A stretch of 64,000 nt of DNA from Oscillospiraceae bacterium (GTDB taxonomy: Bacteria; Bacillota; Clostridia; Oscillospirales; Oscillospiraceae), in NCBI GenBank assembly GCA_009783555.1, contig WRDH01000005.1, positions 29,235-93,234 on the forward strand. The letters are read 5' to 3'. This document shows positions 45,615 to 54,911 of this stretch, in pieces. Both the position numbers and the translations under genes were made by a program. The notes beneath the pieces were generated by a model, which was not told the origin of the DNA, made no database searches, and saw only the letters and a program-made list of their open reading frames with translations. Numbering within the stretch: the first letter of the stretch is position 1; the number at the start of each line of letters is the position of its first letter.

Positions 45615-45781
45615 ATGTAATGAATGTGAAGATAACCTCATTTAATGCCAGGGCAGCAACCGGCGGAGTAACGGAAATTACGATAGTTGTAGAAGTAAAA
45701 AACAGGGACGAGCTGGTTTCGGCAATGGCAAAACTAATGTCGGTATCGGGAGTCACCGATGTAAGAAGGTCGGATGGATGA
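45569..45781 (+). pseudogene. relA: ACT domain of RelA/SpoT, separated by a one-base frameshift
   Basis: The frame LVDRIGIVVDVASVLNVMN to VSGVTDVRRSDG is the expected C-terminal ACT domain. Restoring one base near 45568-45571 (GTCTT to GTCCTT, for instance) joins it to the upstream frame. No slippery sequence is obvious. Its TGA overlaps the dtd start as ATGA, which shows the domain was translated here in the ancestor or still is. Confidence 0.85.
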
Positions 45782-46221
45782 GAGCTGTTGTTACAAGGGT
45801 GTCTTCTGCCGGTGTTGAGATTGGCGGAGTTATCACCGGTAAGATAGAAAAAGGGTTTCTTGTGCTTTTGGGTATTCGTTATGATGATACCGTAGCAGAG
45901 GCGAGGAAGCTTGCTTCCAAGGTTTGTAACCTGCGTGTTTTTGCCGATGATGAGGGAAAGATGAATCTTAACCTTGCAACCGTCGGAGGCAGTCTTTTGG
46001 TAATTTCACAGTTTACTTTATTTGCCGATTGTAAGAGCCGCCGCCCGGGATTTACCGCTGCGGCCCGACCGGATGTTGCAATTCCTCTTTATGAGCTTTT
46101 TATAAGCGAATGCAGAGGTGCAGGGTTTAAGGTTGAAACCGGTGAGTTTGGCGCAATGATGAACGTCAGCTCAGTTAACGACGGACCGGTTACTATACTG
46201 TTTGATACAGATGAGATGTGA
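45778..46221 (+). CDS. dtd: D-aminoacyl-tRNA deacylase
   Basis: Removes D-amino acids mis-charged on tRNA. 147 residues with the cross-subunit catalytic pair SQFTL (~80) and NDGPVT (~138, the usual NxGPxT). Complete. Its ATG overlaps the relA ACT-frame stop; relA-dtd adjacency is common in Firmicutes. Confidence 0.96.
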   Translation: MRAVVTRVSSAGVEIGGVITGKIEKGFLVLLGIRYDDTVAEARKLASKVCNLRVFADDEGKMNLNLATVGGSLLVISQFTLFADCKSRRPGFTAAARPDVAIPLYELFISECRGAGFKVETGEFGAMMNVSSVNDGPVTILFDTDEM

Positions 46222-46279
46222 GAAATAGCATTTAGGATTTAAAGAGATCTGCAAGCAATAGAGGGGAATCTACCAGATC

Positions 46280-46384
46280 CGTCATTCTGCGCGTAAGTCG
46301 CAGAATCTATTGCTATGTGTAGGTGTCTGTTGAACATATAACATAGTTGCGACATGGATTCTGCGACTAACGCGCAGAATGACG
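46280..46384. repeat. Palindromic repeat family A, full copy with long spacer
   Basis: Arms at 46280-46307 and 46357-46384 are inverted (one mismatch seen, GTAAG for GTTAG) around a 49-bp spacer. It lies between dtd and recD2. Confidence 0.85.
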
Positions 46385-46407
46385 AGTAGAAAGGCAAGTC
46401 TTTTTTA

Positions 46408-48738
46408 ATGACCGACACAATAGAGGGTGTAGTTAGTAATATCGTATATAACAATGCCGAGAACGGTTATACTGTGCTTCGTCTTGATACTGTTGATGGT
46501 GTTGTTACCGCAACCGGGAATCTTCCCGGTGTCATCAGCGGTGAGCGTTTGGTTTTGTCCGGAATATGGATGACGCATCCGCAGTATGGTGAACAATTTA
46601 AATTGGAATCGTTTGAGGTCAAACAGCCGACTGATACAGATGAGATTTTTCGCTACCTTGCATCCGGTGCAATTAAGAACATAGGCGTTGTAAGGGCGCG
46701 TGAGATTGTTGACAGATTTGGCAGCGAAGCTCTCCACATAATAGAGAATGAGCCTGACAAGCTTTCTGTCTTAAAGGGTATTTCTCTCAGAACCGCACGT
46801 AAAATCGGCGATAACTACCGCAGACAAGCAGGGCTTAGACGGCTTATTGATTTTTTTGCCCGCTATGGTATAAAGCCGCTGATTGCGACCCGTGTCTACA
46901 AGGATTATGGCAATGATTCGCTTGAAGCGGTTCGGGATAATCCCTATTTGATAGCTTCGAAAAGCTATGGTGCCGGTTTTTTTGAAGCGGATTCAATTGC
47001 TATCGACCTTGGTTTTAACAGTGATTGTATAGAGCGTTTATCTGCGGCTCTTATCTTTCAGCTCGTCCACAATATGGGTAACGGGCATGTCTTTATCCCG
47101 AAAAGCAAATTAACCGCTGCAGTCAGCGAACTCTTGAGTGTTGATGGAGACGTAGTTGCCGATGCTTTGGATACGCTTTGCGAGTACGGGGATATCGTAA
47201 TTTCGCAGATAGCAGGAGTTGAGGGTTGTTATCTGCAGCATATGTTTGAAGCTGAGTGCTACGTTGCAGAGCGGCTGTTGCAAATGATAAATGACAAAGG
47301 ACAAATAATAAATTATAGAGAATTCATACCCCCTTCCACGGAGGGGGGCGGTGCGAGGCATCGGGTATTTTTGGGCGCTTACGAAACCCAAAGGGGGTTG
47401 TCAGGACGAGGAACCGGAAGCAAAGAGCAGCGAACAAATAGCAGAAGCGGAAACAACAAGGTTCTCGGGTTTATAAAAGACATTGAACAGGAGCAGGGGA
47501 TAAAGTATGCAAGGCTGCAGCGCGAGGCGTTGGAGCTTGCCGCCGGCAGTGATGTTATGGCACTTACCGGTGGACCGGGTACCGGCAAGACTACAACCGT
47601 TCGCGGTATTATCAAATTTTTTGATGCAATCGGATTAAAGACAGTCCTTTGTGCTCCGACAGGACGTGCAGCAAAACGTCTTTCCGAGTTATGCGGAAAT
47701 GATGCTGCAACCGTACACAGACTTCTTGGAGCGAGTCTTGATGAAGAACTGCACGTTTTTGAGCACAATGAGGATAACCCGCTGGATGCCGATGCAGTCA
47801 TCGTTGATGAATCTTCTATGATAGATATAGAGCTTATGAGTTCGTTGCTTAGAGCGTTAAAGGACGGGTGCAGACTCATAATGATTGGTGATGCCGACCA
47901 ATTGCCGCCTGTCGGTCCCGGGAGTATGTTTTCTGATGTCATCAAAAGCGGAGTTATCCCGGTCATTGCACTTACGGAAATTTTCAGACAAGCACAGTAC
48001 AGCGGTATAATAAAGTGTGCTCATGATGTCAACAACGGTATTATCCCCGATTTATCCGCAAAGTATCCCGATTTCTTTTTCATGCGCCGGCAAAATGATG
48101 AGCAGCTTGCAGAGACTGTTGCGGAGCTTTGCAGTAAGCGGTTGCCCGAAAACATGGGCGTTAATTTCTCGCAGATACAAGTGCTTTCGCCAACCCGAAA
48201 ACGTGCTGCCGGAACATTTGCACTCAATCAGATGCTCCAAGAGAAGCTCAATCCGCACAGCACGTCAAAAAAAGAAAAACAATCGGGCGATTTCTTATTC
48301 AGAACGGGTGATAAAGTAATGCAAATCAGGAACAATTATGATATAATTTGGGAGAGTCCCGATAAACGTTATACAGGCGCGGGAGTTTTTAACGGCGATA
48401 TTGGTGTTATAAAGAGCATTGATCACGATGACGAGAGCCTTGTTGTTGATTTTGAGGATAAGCTTGTAAAATACTCTTTTGATAAGCTTCCGGAGCTGGA
48501 ACCGGCTTATGCGATGACAGTACACAAATCGCAGGGTAGCGAGTATCATACGGTTATTCTTGCAATGACATCTGCTGCTTCAATGTTACTTTCAAGAAGC
48601 GTATTATATACAGCAATGACAAGAGCAAAAAGCTTGCTAATCATTGTCGGCAGTCCTGATATCATGGCAAAAATGGTGCAAAACGATAAGAAACAAAGGC
48701 GTTACAGCGGTCTTCGCGCAAGACTTGCGGACGGGTGA
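46408..48738 (+). CDS. recD2: ATP-dependent RecD-like DNA helicase (RecD2) with an in-frame repeat insertion
   Basis: 5'-3' SF1 helicase. N-terminal OB and helix-hairpin-helix domains (FRYLASGAIKNIG; LSVLKGISLRTARKIG), Walker A GGPGTGKTTT (~388), IVDESSMIDIEL, GDADQLPPVGPG, C-terminal AMTVHKSQGSEY and YTAMTRAK. 776 residues, longer than usual because about 55 residues (~292-348) are encoded by repeat DNA inserted between the N-terminal region and the helicase core. The frame stays open. ATG preceded by AAGGCAAG. Confidence 0.92.
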   Translation: MTDTIEGVVSNIVYNNAENGYTVLRLDTVDGVVTATGNLPGVISGERLVLSGIWMTHPQYGEQFKLESFEVKQPTDTDEIFRYLASGAIKNIGVVRAREIVDRFGSEALHIIENEPDKLSVLKGISLRTARKIGDNYRRQAGLRRLIDFFARYGIKPLIATRVYKDYGNDSLEAVRDNPYLIASKSYGAGFFEADSIAIDLGFNSDCIERLSAALIFQLVHNMGNGHVFIPKSKLTAAVSELLSVDGDVVADALDTLCEYGDIVISQIAGVEGCYLQHMFEAECYVAERLLQMINDKGQIINYREFIPPSTEGGGARHRVFLGAYETQRGLSGRGTGSKEQRTNSRSGNNKVLGFIKDIEQEQGIKYARLQREALELAAGSDVMALTGGPGTGKTTTVRGIIKFFDAIGLKTVLCAPTGRAAKRLSELCGNDAATVHRLLGASLDEELHVFEHNEDNPLDADAVIVDESSMIDIELMSSLLRALKDGCRLIMIGDADQLPPVGPGSMFSDVIKSGVIPVIALTEIFRQAQYSGIIKCAHDVNNGIIPDLSAKYPDFFFMRRQNDEQLAETVAELCSKRLPENMGVNFSQIQVLSPTRKRAAGTFALNQMLQEKLNPHSTSKKEKQSGDFLFRTGDKVMQIRNNYDIIWESPDKRYTGAGVFNGDIGVIKSIDHDDESLVVDFEDKLVKYSFDKLPELEPAYAMTVHKSQGSEYHTVILAMTSAASMLLSRSVLYTAMTRAKSLLIIVGSPDIMAKMVQNDKKQRRYSGLRARLADG
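47283..47450 (+). repeat. Repeat DNA inserted in frame within recD2 (family D copy 2 plus AATGATAAATGACAAA unit)
   Basis: AATGATAAATGACAAAGG, then CCCCCTTCCACGGAGGGGGG, then CCCAAAGGGGGTTG. The encoded peptide (IPPSTEGGGARHRVF and onward) has no helicase homology and is low in hydrophobic residues, as expected of a tolerated surface loop. Confidence 0.75.
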
Positions 48739-49409
48739 TTATAATGAGTTTTATTTTTAAAATCCTTGACTTACTATTTCCCCCAAAGTGTGTGTTTTGT
48801 GCGAAAGTGCTTAATAAGTCTGACGATGGTTGGTGTGATAAATGCACGGAGTCTTTACCTTATACGGACAACCTCGGAAAACAGGATGGAGATGTTTTTG
48901 ACTTTTGTGTTTCTCCGTTGTATTATACAGGGACTGTAAGACGCTCGCTTCTCCGCTACAAATTTAAAAATGCTTCATATTATTCGAGTACCTATCGCAA
49001 GGTTTTAGCAGATTGCATTCGCGAGCTTAGAGACAACAATAGTTCCGATGCAGCTTATGACATCATATCGTGGGTACCCTTGAGCAAAAAGCGTGAACGC
49101 AAACGCGGTTACGATCAGGCAATGCTTCTGGCTAATGAAACGGCTTTTGAGCTTGGCGATGTGGCTGTGGAAACCTTAAAAAAAGCGATTGACGTGCAGC
49201 CTCAGTCAGAGTTAGGCGATAAAGCAGAGCGCAGTGTGAATAACAAAGGAGCTTATGTTGTTTCCGATTCTGAATTAATTTCCGGTAAACGTATACTACT
49301 GATTGATGATATTGTTACAACCGGCTCAACATTTGATGAATGCGCAAGAGTTCTTCTCTCATCAGGCGCTAAAAGTGTTATATGCGCGACATTGGCACGA
49401 GGGGAGTAA
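48735..49409 (+). CDS. comF: ComF family phosphoribosyltransferase-like protein
   Basis: 224 residues. Zinc-finger-like Cys pairs (PPKCVFC, WCDKC) at the N-terminus and a PRPP-binding loop LLIDDIVTTGST near 190. ComFC-type proteins take part in ssDNA handling during natural transformation in Bacillus and its relatives. GTG start overlaps the recD2 stop; an ATG three codons on is equally possible. Usual neighbours raiA or comFA are not next to it. Confidence 0.9.
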   Translation: MIIMSFIFKILDLLFPPKCVFCAKVLNKSDDGWCDKCTESLPYTDNLGKQDGDVFDFCVSPLYYTGTVRRSLLRYKFKNASYYSSTYRKVLADCIRELRDNNSSDAAYDIISWVPLSKKRERKRGYDQAMLLANETAFELGDVAVETLKKAIDVQPQSELGDKAERSVNNKGAYVVSDSELISGKRILLIDDIVTTGSTFDECARVLLSSGAKSVICATLARGE

Positions 49410-49494
49410 AATAAATTACAAATGATAAATGATAAATGACAAATATACGGTGATGGGTGCATACTAATACATGGTTTAGTTTCCGGAGGAACAT

Positions 49495-50523
49495 ATGATA
49501 CTTGGCAGAGATATTGGTATAGATCTTGGTACGACTTCGGTTTTGTTGTCAACACGCGGCAAGGGTGTTATTATGCGTGAGCCTGCGGTTGTTGCTATGG
49601 ACAAGAATACCGGACGTTTATTAAATGTTGGTATGGCGGCTCAGCGTATGCTCGGACGGACTCCTGGAAATATTGTTGCTATCCGCCCCATGCATGAGGG
49701 TGCAATTTCCGACTATGATATGACGGAGCGTATGCTCAAAGAGTTTGTGCGAAAAGCATTATCTTTTTCTATGCTAAAACCCCGGATTATTATTTCAGTA
49801 CCCTCCGGCATAACAGAGGTTGAGGAGCGTGCCGTTATAGATGCAGGTGTTGCAGCGGGTGCACGTAAGGTTTATCTTATGGAAGCTCCGCTTGCTGCAG
49901 CTATCGGTGCCGGTTTGGATATTACAAAACCGGACGGTCACATGGTTATCGACATAGGCGGTGGTACAACCGATATCGCTGTTCTTTCAATTTCCGGTGT
50001 TGTCGAATCTGAGTCGCTAAAAGCGGGCGGCGAAGCGTTTGACTTTGCTTTGATAAAATACATAAAGAGAAAACACAACGTTTTAGTCGGTGAGAACACG
50101 GCAGAAGAACTTAAAAAGAGTATCGGGTGTGTTTTCCCGCGTCCGGAAACCGTAGCTGTTGAAGTTAAGGGGCGTTGTCTTTTGACGGGTCTTCCGCGTG
50201 TTGTAGCAATCAGTTCCACTGATGTGCTTGAAGCTTTTGAGGAAGTTATAGAGCTTATTGTCGAGTCTGTACATAATGTTTTAGAATCAACTCCGCCGGA
50301 GCTTGTTGCGGACATTTCTCAAAACGGCATTGTTCTAACGGGTGGTAACTGTCAGCTTTGGGGGTTTGACAAATTGATTTCAAGCCGCACAAGTATAGCT
50401 ACATACACAGCAGACGATGCCGATCTCTGCGTCGCCAACGGTCTCGGAAAAGCACTCAACTGGGTCGGCGATATGACCGAGGGCACGATAAATTTGGCGC
50501 GAAAGAAACAAATAAGGGTATAG
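49495..50523 (+). CDS. mreB: Rod-shape-determining protein, MreB/Mbl family
   Basis: Actin-like cytoskeletal ATPase that guides lateral wall synthesis. 342 residues: phosphate-1 loop GIDLGTTSVLL, SVPSGITEVEERA, phosphate-2 DIGGGTTDIAVLS, adenosine motif LTGGNCQLWGFD (where the usual form is TGGGALL). Complete, with GGAGGAAC before the ATG. No mreC or mreD follows; htpG is next. Confidence 0.95.
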   Translation: MILGRDIGIDLGTTSVLLSTRGKGVIMREPAVVAMDKNTGRLLNVGMAAQRMLGRTPGNIVAIRPMHEGAISDYDMTERMLKEFVRKALSFSMLKPRIIISVPSGITEVEERAVIDAGVAAGARKVYLMEAPLAAAIGAGLDITKPDGHMVIDIGGGTTDIAVLSISGVVESESLKAGGEAFDFALIKYIKRKHNVLVGENTAEELKKSIGCVFPRPETVAVEVKGRCLLTGLPRVVAISSTDVLEAFEEVIELIVESVHNVLESTPPELVADISQNGIVLTGGNCQLWGFDKLISSRTSIATYTADDADLCVANGLGKALNWVGDMTEGTINLARKKQIRV

Positions 50524-50551
50524 AATAATTTAATGGAGGATTTTCAAAACA

Positions 50552-52522
50552 ATGGCAAAGAAGCAATTTAAATCTGAATCTAAACGTTTACTCGATCTTA
50601 TGATCAACTCTATCTACACACATAAGGAGATTTTTCTTCGTGAGCTTATATCGAATGCGTCTGACGCTATCGATAAGCTTTGTTATATCTCACTTACCGA
50701 TGATAAGGTCGGTCTTTCGCGCGATGACTTTGAGATTAATATCGTTGCCGATAAGGAGAGCAGAACTCTTACAATTAGAGATAATGGAGTCGGTATGACT
50801 GCGGCGGAGCTGGAGTCAAATCTTGGGGTTATTGCCCGAAGCGGGTCGTTGCAGTTTAAGAAAGATATGGATGCTAAATCCGGGGATAGCAGTGATGGCG
50901 GTGACGGTGGTGAAGCCGGAGACCTGGATATTATAGGGCAGTTCGGTGTTGGTTTTTACTCCGCATTTATGGTAGCAGAAAAAGTTACTGTCTCTTCACG
51001 TGCTTACGGTGAAGAAAAAGCGAGCATATGGATATCATCGGGTTCTGACGGTTATACTATTGCGTCCCACGATTTTGAGCATGAGGGTGCGGGTACTGAA
51101 ATTATTATCAATCTAAAACAAAATACCGAAGATGAAAGTTATGATAAATACTTGGAAGAGCACACTTTGCATAGCTTGATCAAGAAATATTCCGACTACG
51201 TCCGCTGGCCGATTGTTATGGATGTTACAAAAAGCCGTCAGGTCGAATCAGACGAGACCGATGATGACGGAAATAAGAAAAAGACATGGGAAGACTATAC
51301 GGAGTCAGAAGTAATTAACAGCCGTGTTCCGATTTGGCAGCGCGCAAAAAGCGATGTCACCGATGAGGAATGTGCCGAGTTTTATAAAGAAAAATTCCAC
51401 GACCATACAGATCCGGTTGCTATCCTGCGTGTTTCCGCAGAGGGTTTGGTCAGTTATAATGCGATGCTGTTTATACCGGGTGTTGCGCCATATGACTATT
51501 TCACACGTGAATTTAAAGCCGGTTTACAGCTCTATTCGTCAGGTATTATGATTATGGAGCACTGCAGTGACCTTTTGCCGGAGCATTTCCGTTTTGTCCG
51601 CGGCGTTGTTGATTCACAGGATTTTTCGCTCAATATTTCCCGTGAGATGCTTCAACATGACAGGCAGCTTAAAGTCATCAAGACAAATATTGAAAAGAGA
51701 GTCAAAGCCGAGCTTAAAAAGCTTATGGAAAACGATATTGAGAAATATGAAACCTTCTACAAAGCATTTGGGATACAGTTAAAATACGGTATCGCAAATG
51801 GCTATGGCATGAACAAGGATATGCTTTCCGATTTGATTATGTTCTATTCTTCAAAGGCGGAAAAGCTGATACCTATTGCGGAATATGTCAAAAATATGCC
51901 TGAAGAGCAAAAGTATATTTATTATGCAAGCGGCGAGAGTATTACATTGCTTGATAAGCTGCCGCAGGCGGAGCAGGTTCGGGATAAGGGATATGAGATT
52001 TTTTATCTGACCGATGAGATTGACGAGTTTGTCATCCGTATGCTCGGAAAATTCGAGGAGAAGGATTTCCGCTCTGTAATAGACGGCGATTTGGAGCTTG
52101 AAAGCGAAGAGGATAAAAAGGAGATTGAGAAGCAGGAAACCGAAAACAAGGATGTTTTGGATTTTGTCCGTGATTCTTTAGACGGCAAGGTTGCAGCGGT
52201 CCGTTTATCCGCAAAGCTAAAAAGCCATCCGGTAAGTCTTGCAGCACAGGGTGAGATAAGTCTTGAAATGGAACGGTACTTTAAGTCCATGCAAGGACAG
52301 CAGGGCAACGATATGTTCGGAAATATGCGAGCCGAGCGTGTTCTTGAGTTAAATGCAGGTCATCCATCCTTTGGGGCACTAAAGGAAGCATTTGAAAATG
52401 ATAAGGATAAAGCCGCCAAGTACGCGCAATTGCTGTACGGGCAGGCTTTGTTGACCGCAGGAGTACCGCTTGAAGACCCCTCCGGGTTTTCTGAGTTGGT
52501 TAGCACGTTATTGTTTGGGTAG
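50552..52522 (+). CDS. htpG: Molecular chaperone HtpG (Hsp90)
   Basis: 656 residues. GHKL ATPase with ELISNASDAIDKL, DNGVGMT, GQFGVGFYSAF; middle domain with SRQVES and the catalytic FSLNISREMLQHDRQL (Arg); C-terminal dimerisation domain. A short Gly/Asp-rich insertion (SSDGGDGGEAGD) sits before the lid. GGAGG upstream. It refolds client proteins as an ATP-driven dimer. Confidence 0.97.
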   Translation: MAKKQFKSESKRLLDLMINSIYTHKEIFLRELISNASDAIDKLCYISLTDDKVGLSRDDFEINIVADKESRTLTIRDNGVGMTAAELESNLGVIARSGSLQFKKDMDAKSGDSSDGGDGGEAGDLDIIGQFGVGFYSAFMVAEKVTVSSRAYGEEKASIWISSGSDGYTIASHDFEHEGAGTEIIINLKQNTEDESYDKYLEEHTLHSLIKKYSDYVRWPIVMDVTKSRQVESDETDDDGNKKKTWEDYTESEVINSRVPIWQRAKSDVTDEECAEFYKEKFHDHTDPVAILRVSAEGLVSYNAMLFIPGVAPYDYFTREFKAGLQLYSSGIMIMEHCSDLLPEHFRFVRGVVDSQDFSLNISREMLQHDRQLKVIKTNIEKRVKAELKKLMENDIEKYETFYKAFGIQLKYGIANGYGMNKDMLSDLIMFYSSKAEKLIPIAEYVKNMPEEQKYIYYASGESITLLDKLPQAEQVRDKGYEIFYLTDEIDEFVIRMLGKFEEKDFRSVIDGDLELESEEDKKEIEKQETENKDVLDFVRDSLDGKVAAVRLSAKLKSHPVSLAAQGEISLEMERYFKSMQGQQGNDMFGNMRAERVLELNAGHPSFGALKEAFENDKDKAAKYAQLLYGQALLTAGVPLEDPSGFSELVSTLLFG

Positions 52523-52632
52523 TTATTTATTATTGGAGTTGAGCTTCACAAGAATTTATGTATTATAACCGTGTAAAGGCACATTGATGGTAGTACTGTG
52601 TATAAAGGTTTTGAGAGAGGGATGGTCTTGAT

Positions 52633-53229
52633 ATGAGAAAGTTTTTATCGTTACCGCAGGAAAAACAAAACAGAATAGTTGATGCGGCTATGAATCTGTT
52701 TGGCGAGGTGGGCTATAAAAAAGCCTACATAAGTGAGATTGCTGCGGCTGCAGGCATTTCAAAAGCACTTGTGTTCCACTATTTCGGAAGCAAAAAGGGA
52801 CTCTACTCTTATCTTGTCTATAACACCGGCAAGATTGTGATGACCGAGGCACAGCACGCAAGAGATACCGCAGGTAAAGACTTTTTCGACAGAGCAGCTA
52901 TCATAATAAGATTCAGGCTGTCTATCAAAAACCGCTATCCCGCTATGGATATGTTTATAGAAAGCGTATTCGATGAAGACGACCCCGAAGTGGCAGCCGA
53001 CATCGAAAGGCTAAAAGCAATAGCGACAGATATGCATTCCAAGCCGGAGGTAAAAGCAGGCGAAGCTGCGCTCTTCAAACCCGGCATCGACCCTGTCAGC
53101 GTGATAAACCTTATTGAGATGTATACAGAAGGTGTCGTAAGTGGCTGGAATGGTAGTATATCTGTGGATGATGCCATGAAAGAGGTGGATCAATGCCTGG
53201 GGATGTTGAAGGGGAATTTGTATAAGTAA
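52633..53229 (+). CDS. TetR/AcrR family transcriptional regulator
   Basis: 198 residues. N-terminal HTH: IVDAAMNLFGEVGYKKAYISEI, AAAAGISKALVFHYFGSKKGLYSYL. The ligand-binding half is variable and gives no clue to the effector. No transporter or enzyme target is adjacent. The MITE-like element follows directly. Confidence 0.92.
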   Translation: MRKFLSLPQEKQNRIVDAAMNLFGEVGYKKAYISEIAAAAGISKALVFHYFGSKKGLYSYLVYNTGKIVMTEAQHARDTAGKDFFDRAAIIIRFRLSIKNRYPAMDMFIESVFDEDDPEVAADIERLKAIATDMHSKPEVKAGEAALFKPGIDPVSVINLIEMYTEGVVSGWNGSISVDDAMKEVDQCLGMLKGNLYK

Positions 53230-53234
53230 TATTT

Positions 53235-53376
53235 GTAACAGAGAAGAGGGTATCCGGAAAACTTTCAATGGCTACAGTCAGCACACTAATTTTGCCGAAC
53301 AATACAAGTTTTCGCTATAGTGCAGTGCATTGGCTGTAGGCATTTAAAGTTTTCCGGATACCCTCTTCTCTGTTAC
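53235..53376. mobile_element. MITE-like element family C, second locus (142 bp)
   Basis: Perfect 31-bp terminal inverted repeats (53235-53265 and 53346-53376), containing the same TATCCGGAAAACTTT block as the 35.5-kb element. The inner segment (GCACAC, ATTTTGCCGA, ACAA) matches that element in the reverse orientation. Same length, 142 bp. It fills the gap between the convergent tetR and proS genes. Confidence 0.88.
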
Positions 53377-53377
53377 A

Positions 53378-54814
53378 CTAATACGCGATACCCCAGACTA
53401 CCATTGTGTCTGCTTTTGCTTTGCAGATTGGGCAGGTATCAGCGACTTTTTTCTGATCAAAGGGGATGCAGCGTGAGGTTACTCCTGCTTCTTCTCTCAT
53501 TTTCAGTTCGCACTCCTGACTGCCGCACCACATTGTGTTGATGAAGCCGCCGTGTTCGTTGAAGATTGCCTTCATTTCATCAAGCGTTGCCGCATCCCGG
53601 GTGTTGTTTTTGAGATTCTCTTTTGCGCGGGTAAATAGATTTGTTTGGATTTCTTCCAGCAGCTCGTTTACTCGTTTTTCTAACTCTGTCAACGAAATGG
53701 CTTGTTTTTCTCCCGTGTCGCGTCTTGCCGCTACACATTGGTCGTTTTCTATGTCCTTTGGCCCGATTTCTATGCGAATCGGTACGCCTTTCATTTCGTT
53801 CTCGGCAAATTTCCAGCCGGGACTTTGATCGGATTTGTCAATTTTTACACGTACTCCGGCAGCTTTTAAGCGTGTTGTAAGTTCATCTGCTTTTTCAAGC
53901 ACTCCGGGCTTGTGTGATGCTATCGGGATGACGACTGCTTGCACGGGAGCTATGCGCGGTGGTAAATTGAGTCCGTTGTTGTCACCGTGTGTCATGATGA
54001 TACCGCCGATTATGCGTGTAGACAACCCCCATGATGTTTGGTGCGGATAAACCAGTTGATTATTTTTATCGGAGAATTGTATCTCGAATGCTTTTGCAAA
54101 ACCGTCGCCAAAGTAATGCGAGGTTCCGCTCTGGAGCGCTTTTTTATCATGCATCATGCATTCGACTGTATATGTTGCTAAAGCTCCTGCAAATTTCTCT
54201 TTGTCTGTTTTCTTGCCTTTGACAACGGGCATTGCCAGATATTCTTCGCAGAATGTCGCATACACATCGAGCATATTTTGTGTTTCTATCTCAGCTTCTT
54301 CTGCCGTTGCATGGAGTGTGTGCCCTTCCTGCCAGTAGAACTCCCTGCCGCGCAAAAACGGGCGTGTTGATTTTTCCCAGCGTAAAACACTATTCCATTG
54401 ATTATACAGCATAGGCAGGTCGCGCCACGAATGCAGCACATTTTTCCAATGCTCACAGAAGAGAACTTCAGATGTCGGCCGTATGCATAATCGTTCGGCA
54501 AGCTCTTCGGAACCGCCGTGAGTCACCCATGCCACCTCGGGAGCAAACCCGTCAACATGATCCTTTTCTTTTTGGAGAAGGCTTTCCGGTATCAGAAGCG
54601 GCATTGCTACGTTTTCATGCCCTAACTCTTTAAACATGCCGTCGAGCACCGACTGAATGTTCTCCCATAATGCATATGCATACGGTCGCAATATAAAGAA
54701 TCCCTTAACGCCTGAATAGTCGATAAGCTTCGCTTTGGTTACTATATCTGTAAACCATTGCGCGAAATCAACATCCATATCGGTAATTTGCTCTACATTC
54801 TTTTCCTTAGCCAT
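53378..54814 (-). CDS. proS: Prolyl-tRNA synthetase, archaeal/eukaryote-like short type
   Basis: Class II synthetase, 478 residues, without the bacterial INS editing domain. Motif 2 region [27 protein letters not shown], motif 3 [15 protein letters not shown], anticodon domain, and a C-terminal zinc-binding Cys set (CGSQEC, CPICKAK) ending in the family-typical WGIAY. No T-box leader is seen in the 97 bp upstream. Confidence 0.97.
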   Translation of the reverse strand: MAKEKNVEQITDMDVDFAQWFTDIVTKAKLIDYSGVKGFFILRPYAYALWENIQSVLDGMFKELGHENVAMPLLIPESLLQKEKDHVDGFAPEVAWVTHGGSEELAERLCIRPTSEVLFCEHWKNVLHSWRDLPMLYNQWNSVLRWEKSTRPFLRGREFYWQEGHTLHATAEEAEIETQNMLDVYATFCEEYLAMPVVKGKKTDKEKFAGALATYTVECMMHDKKALQSGTSHYFGDGFAKAFEIQFSDKNNQLVYPHQTSWGLSTRIIGGIIMTHGDNNGLNLPPRIAPVQAVVIPIASHKPGVLEKADELTTRLKAAGVRVKIDKSDQSPGWKFAENEMKGVPIRIEIGPKDIENDQCVAARRDTGEKQAISLTELEKRVNELLEEIQTNLFTRAKENLKNNTRDAATLDEMKAIFNEHGGFINTMWCGSQECELKMREEAGVTSRCIPFDQKKVADTCPICKAKADTMVVWGIAY

Positions 54815-54876
54815 TTGTATCTTACTCCTCTTTGTTTGTTCTTGATATTATAACATTTATGTCAAGGTTTTTGCTT

Positions 54877-54905
54877 TTGACTTTTTTTTGTAATGCTGAT
54901 ATATT
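54877..54905 (+). promoter_or_regulatory. Promoter directly before the PMT gene
   Basis: TTGACT (54877-54882), 17-bp spacer, TATATT (54900-54905). The start codon at 54912 is six bases later, which leaves almost no leader. Confidence 0.65.
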
Positions 54906-54911
54906 AAGCGC

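Noticed and set aside
54815..54911. T-box leader upstream of proS
   Set aside because: The gap is under 100 bp and shares the space with the divergent PMT promoter; no T-box motif is seen.
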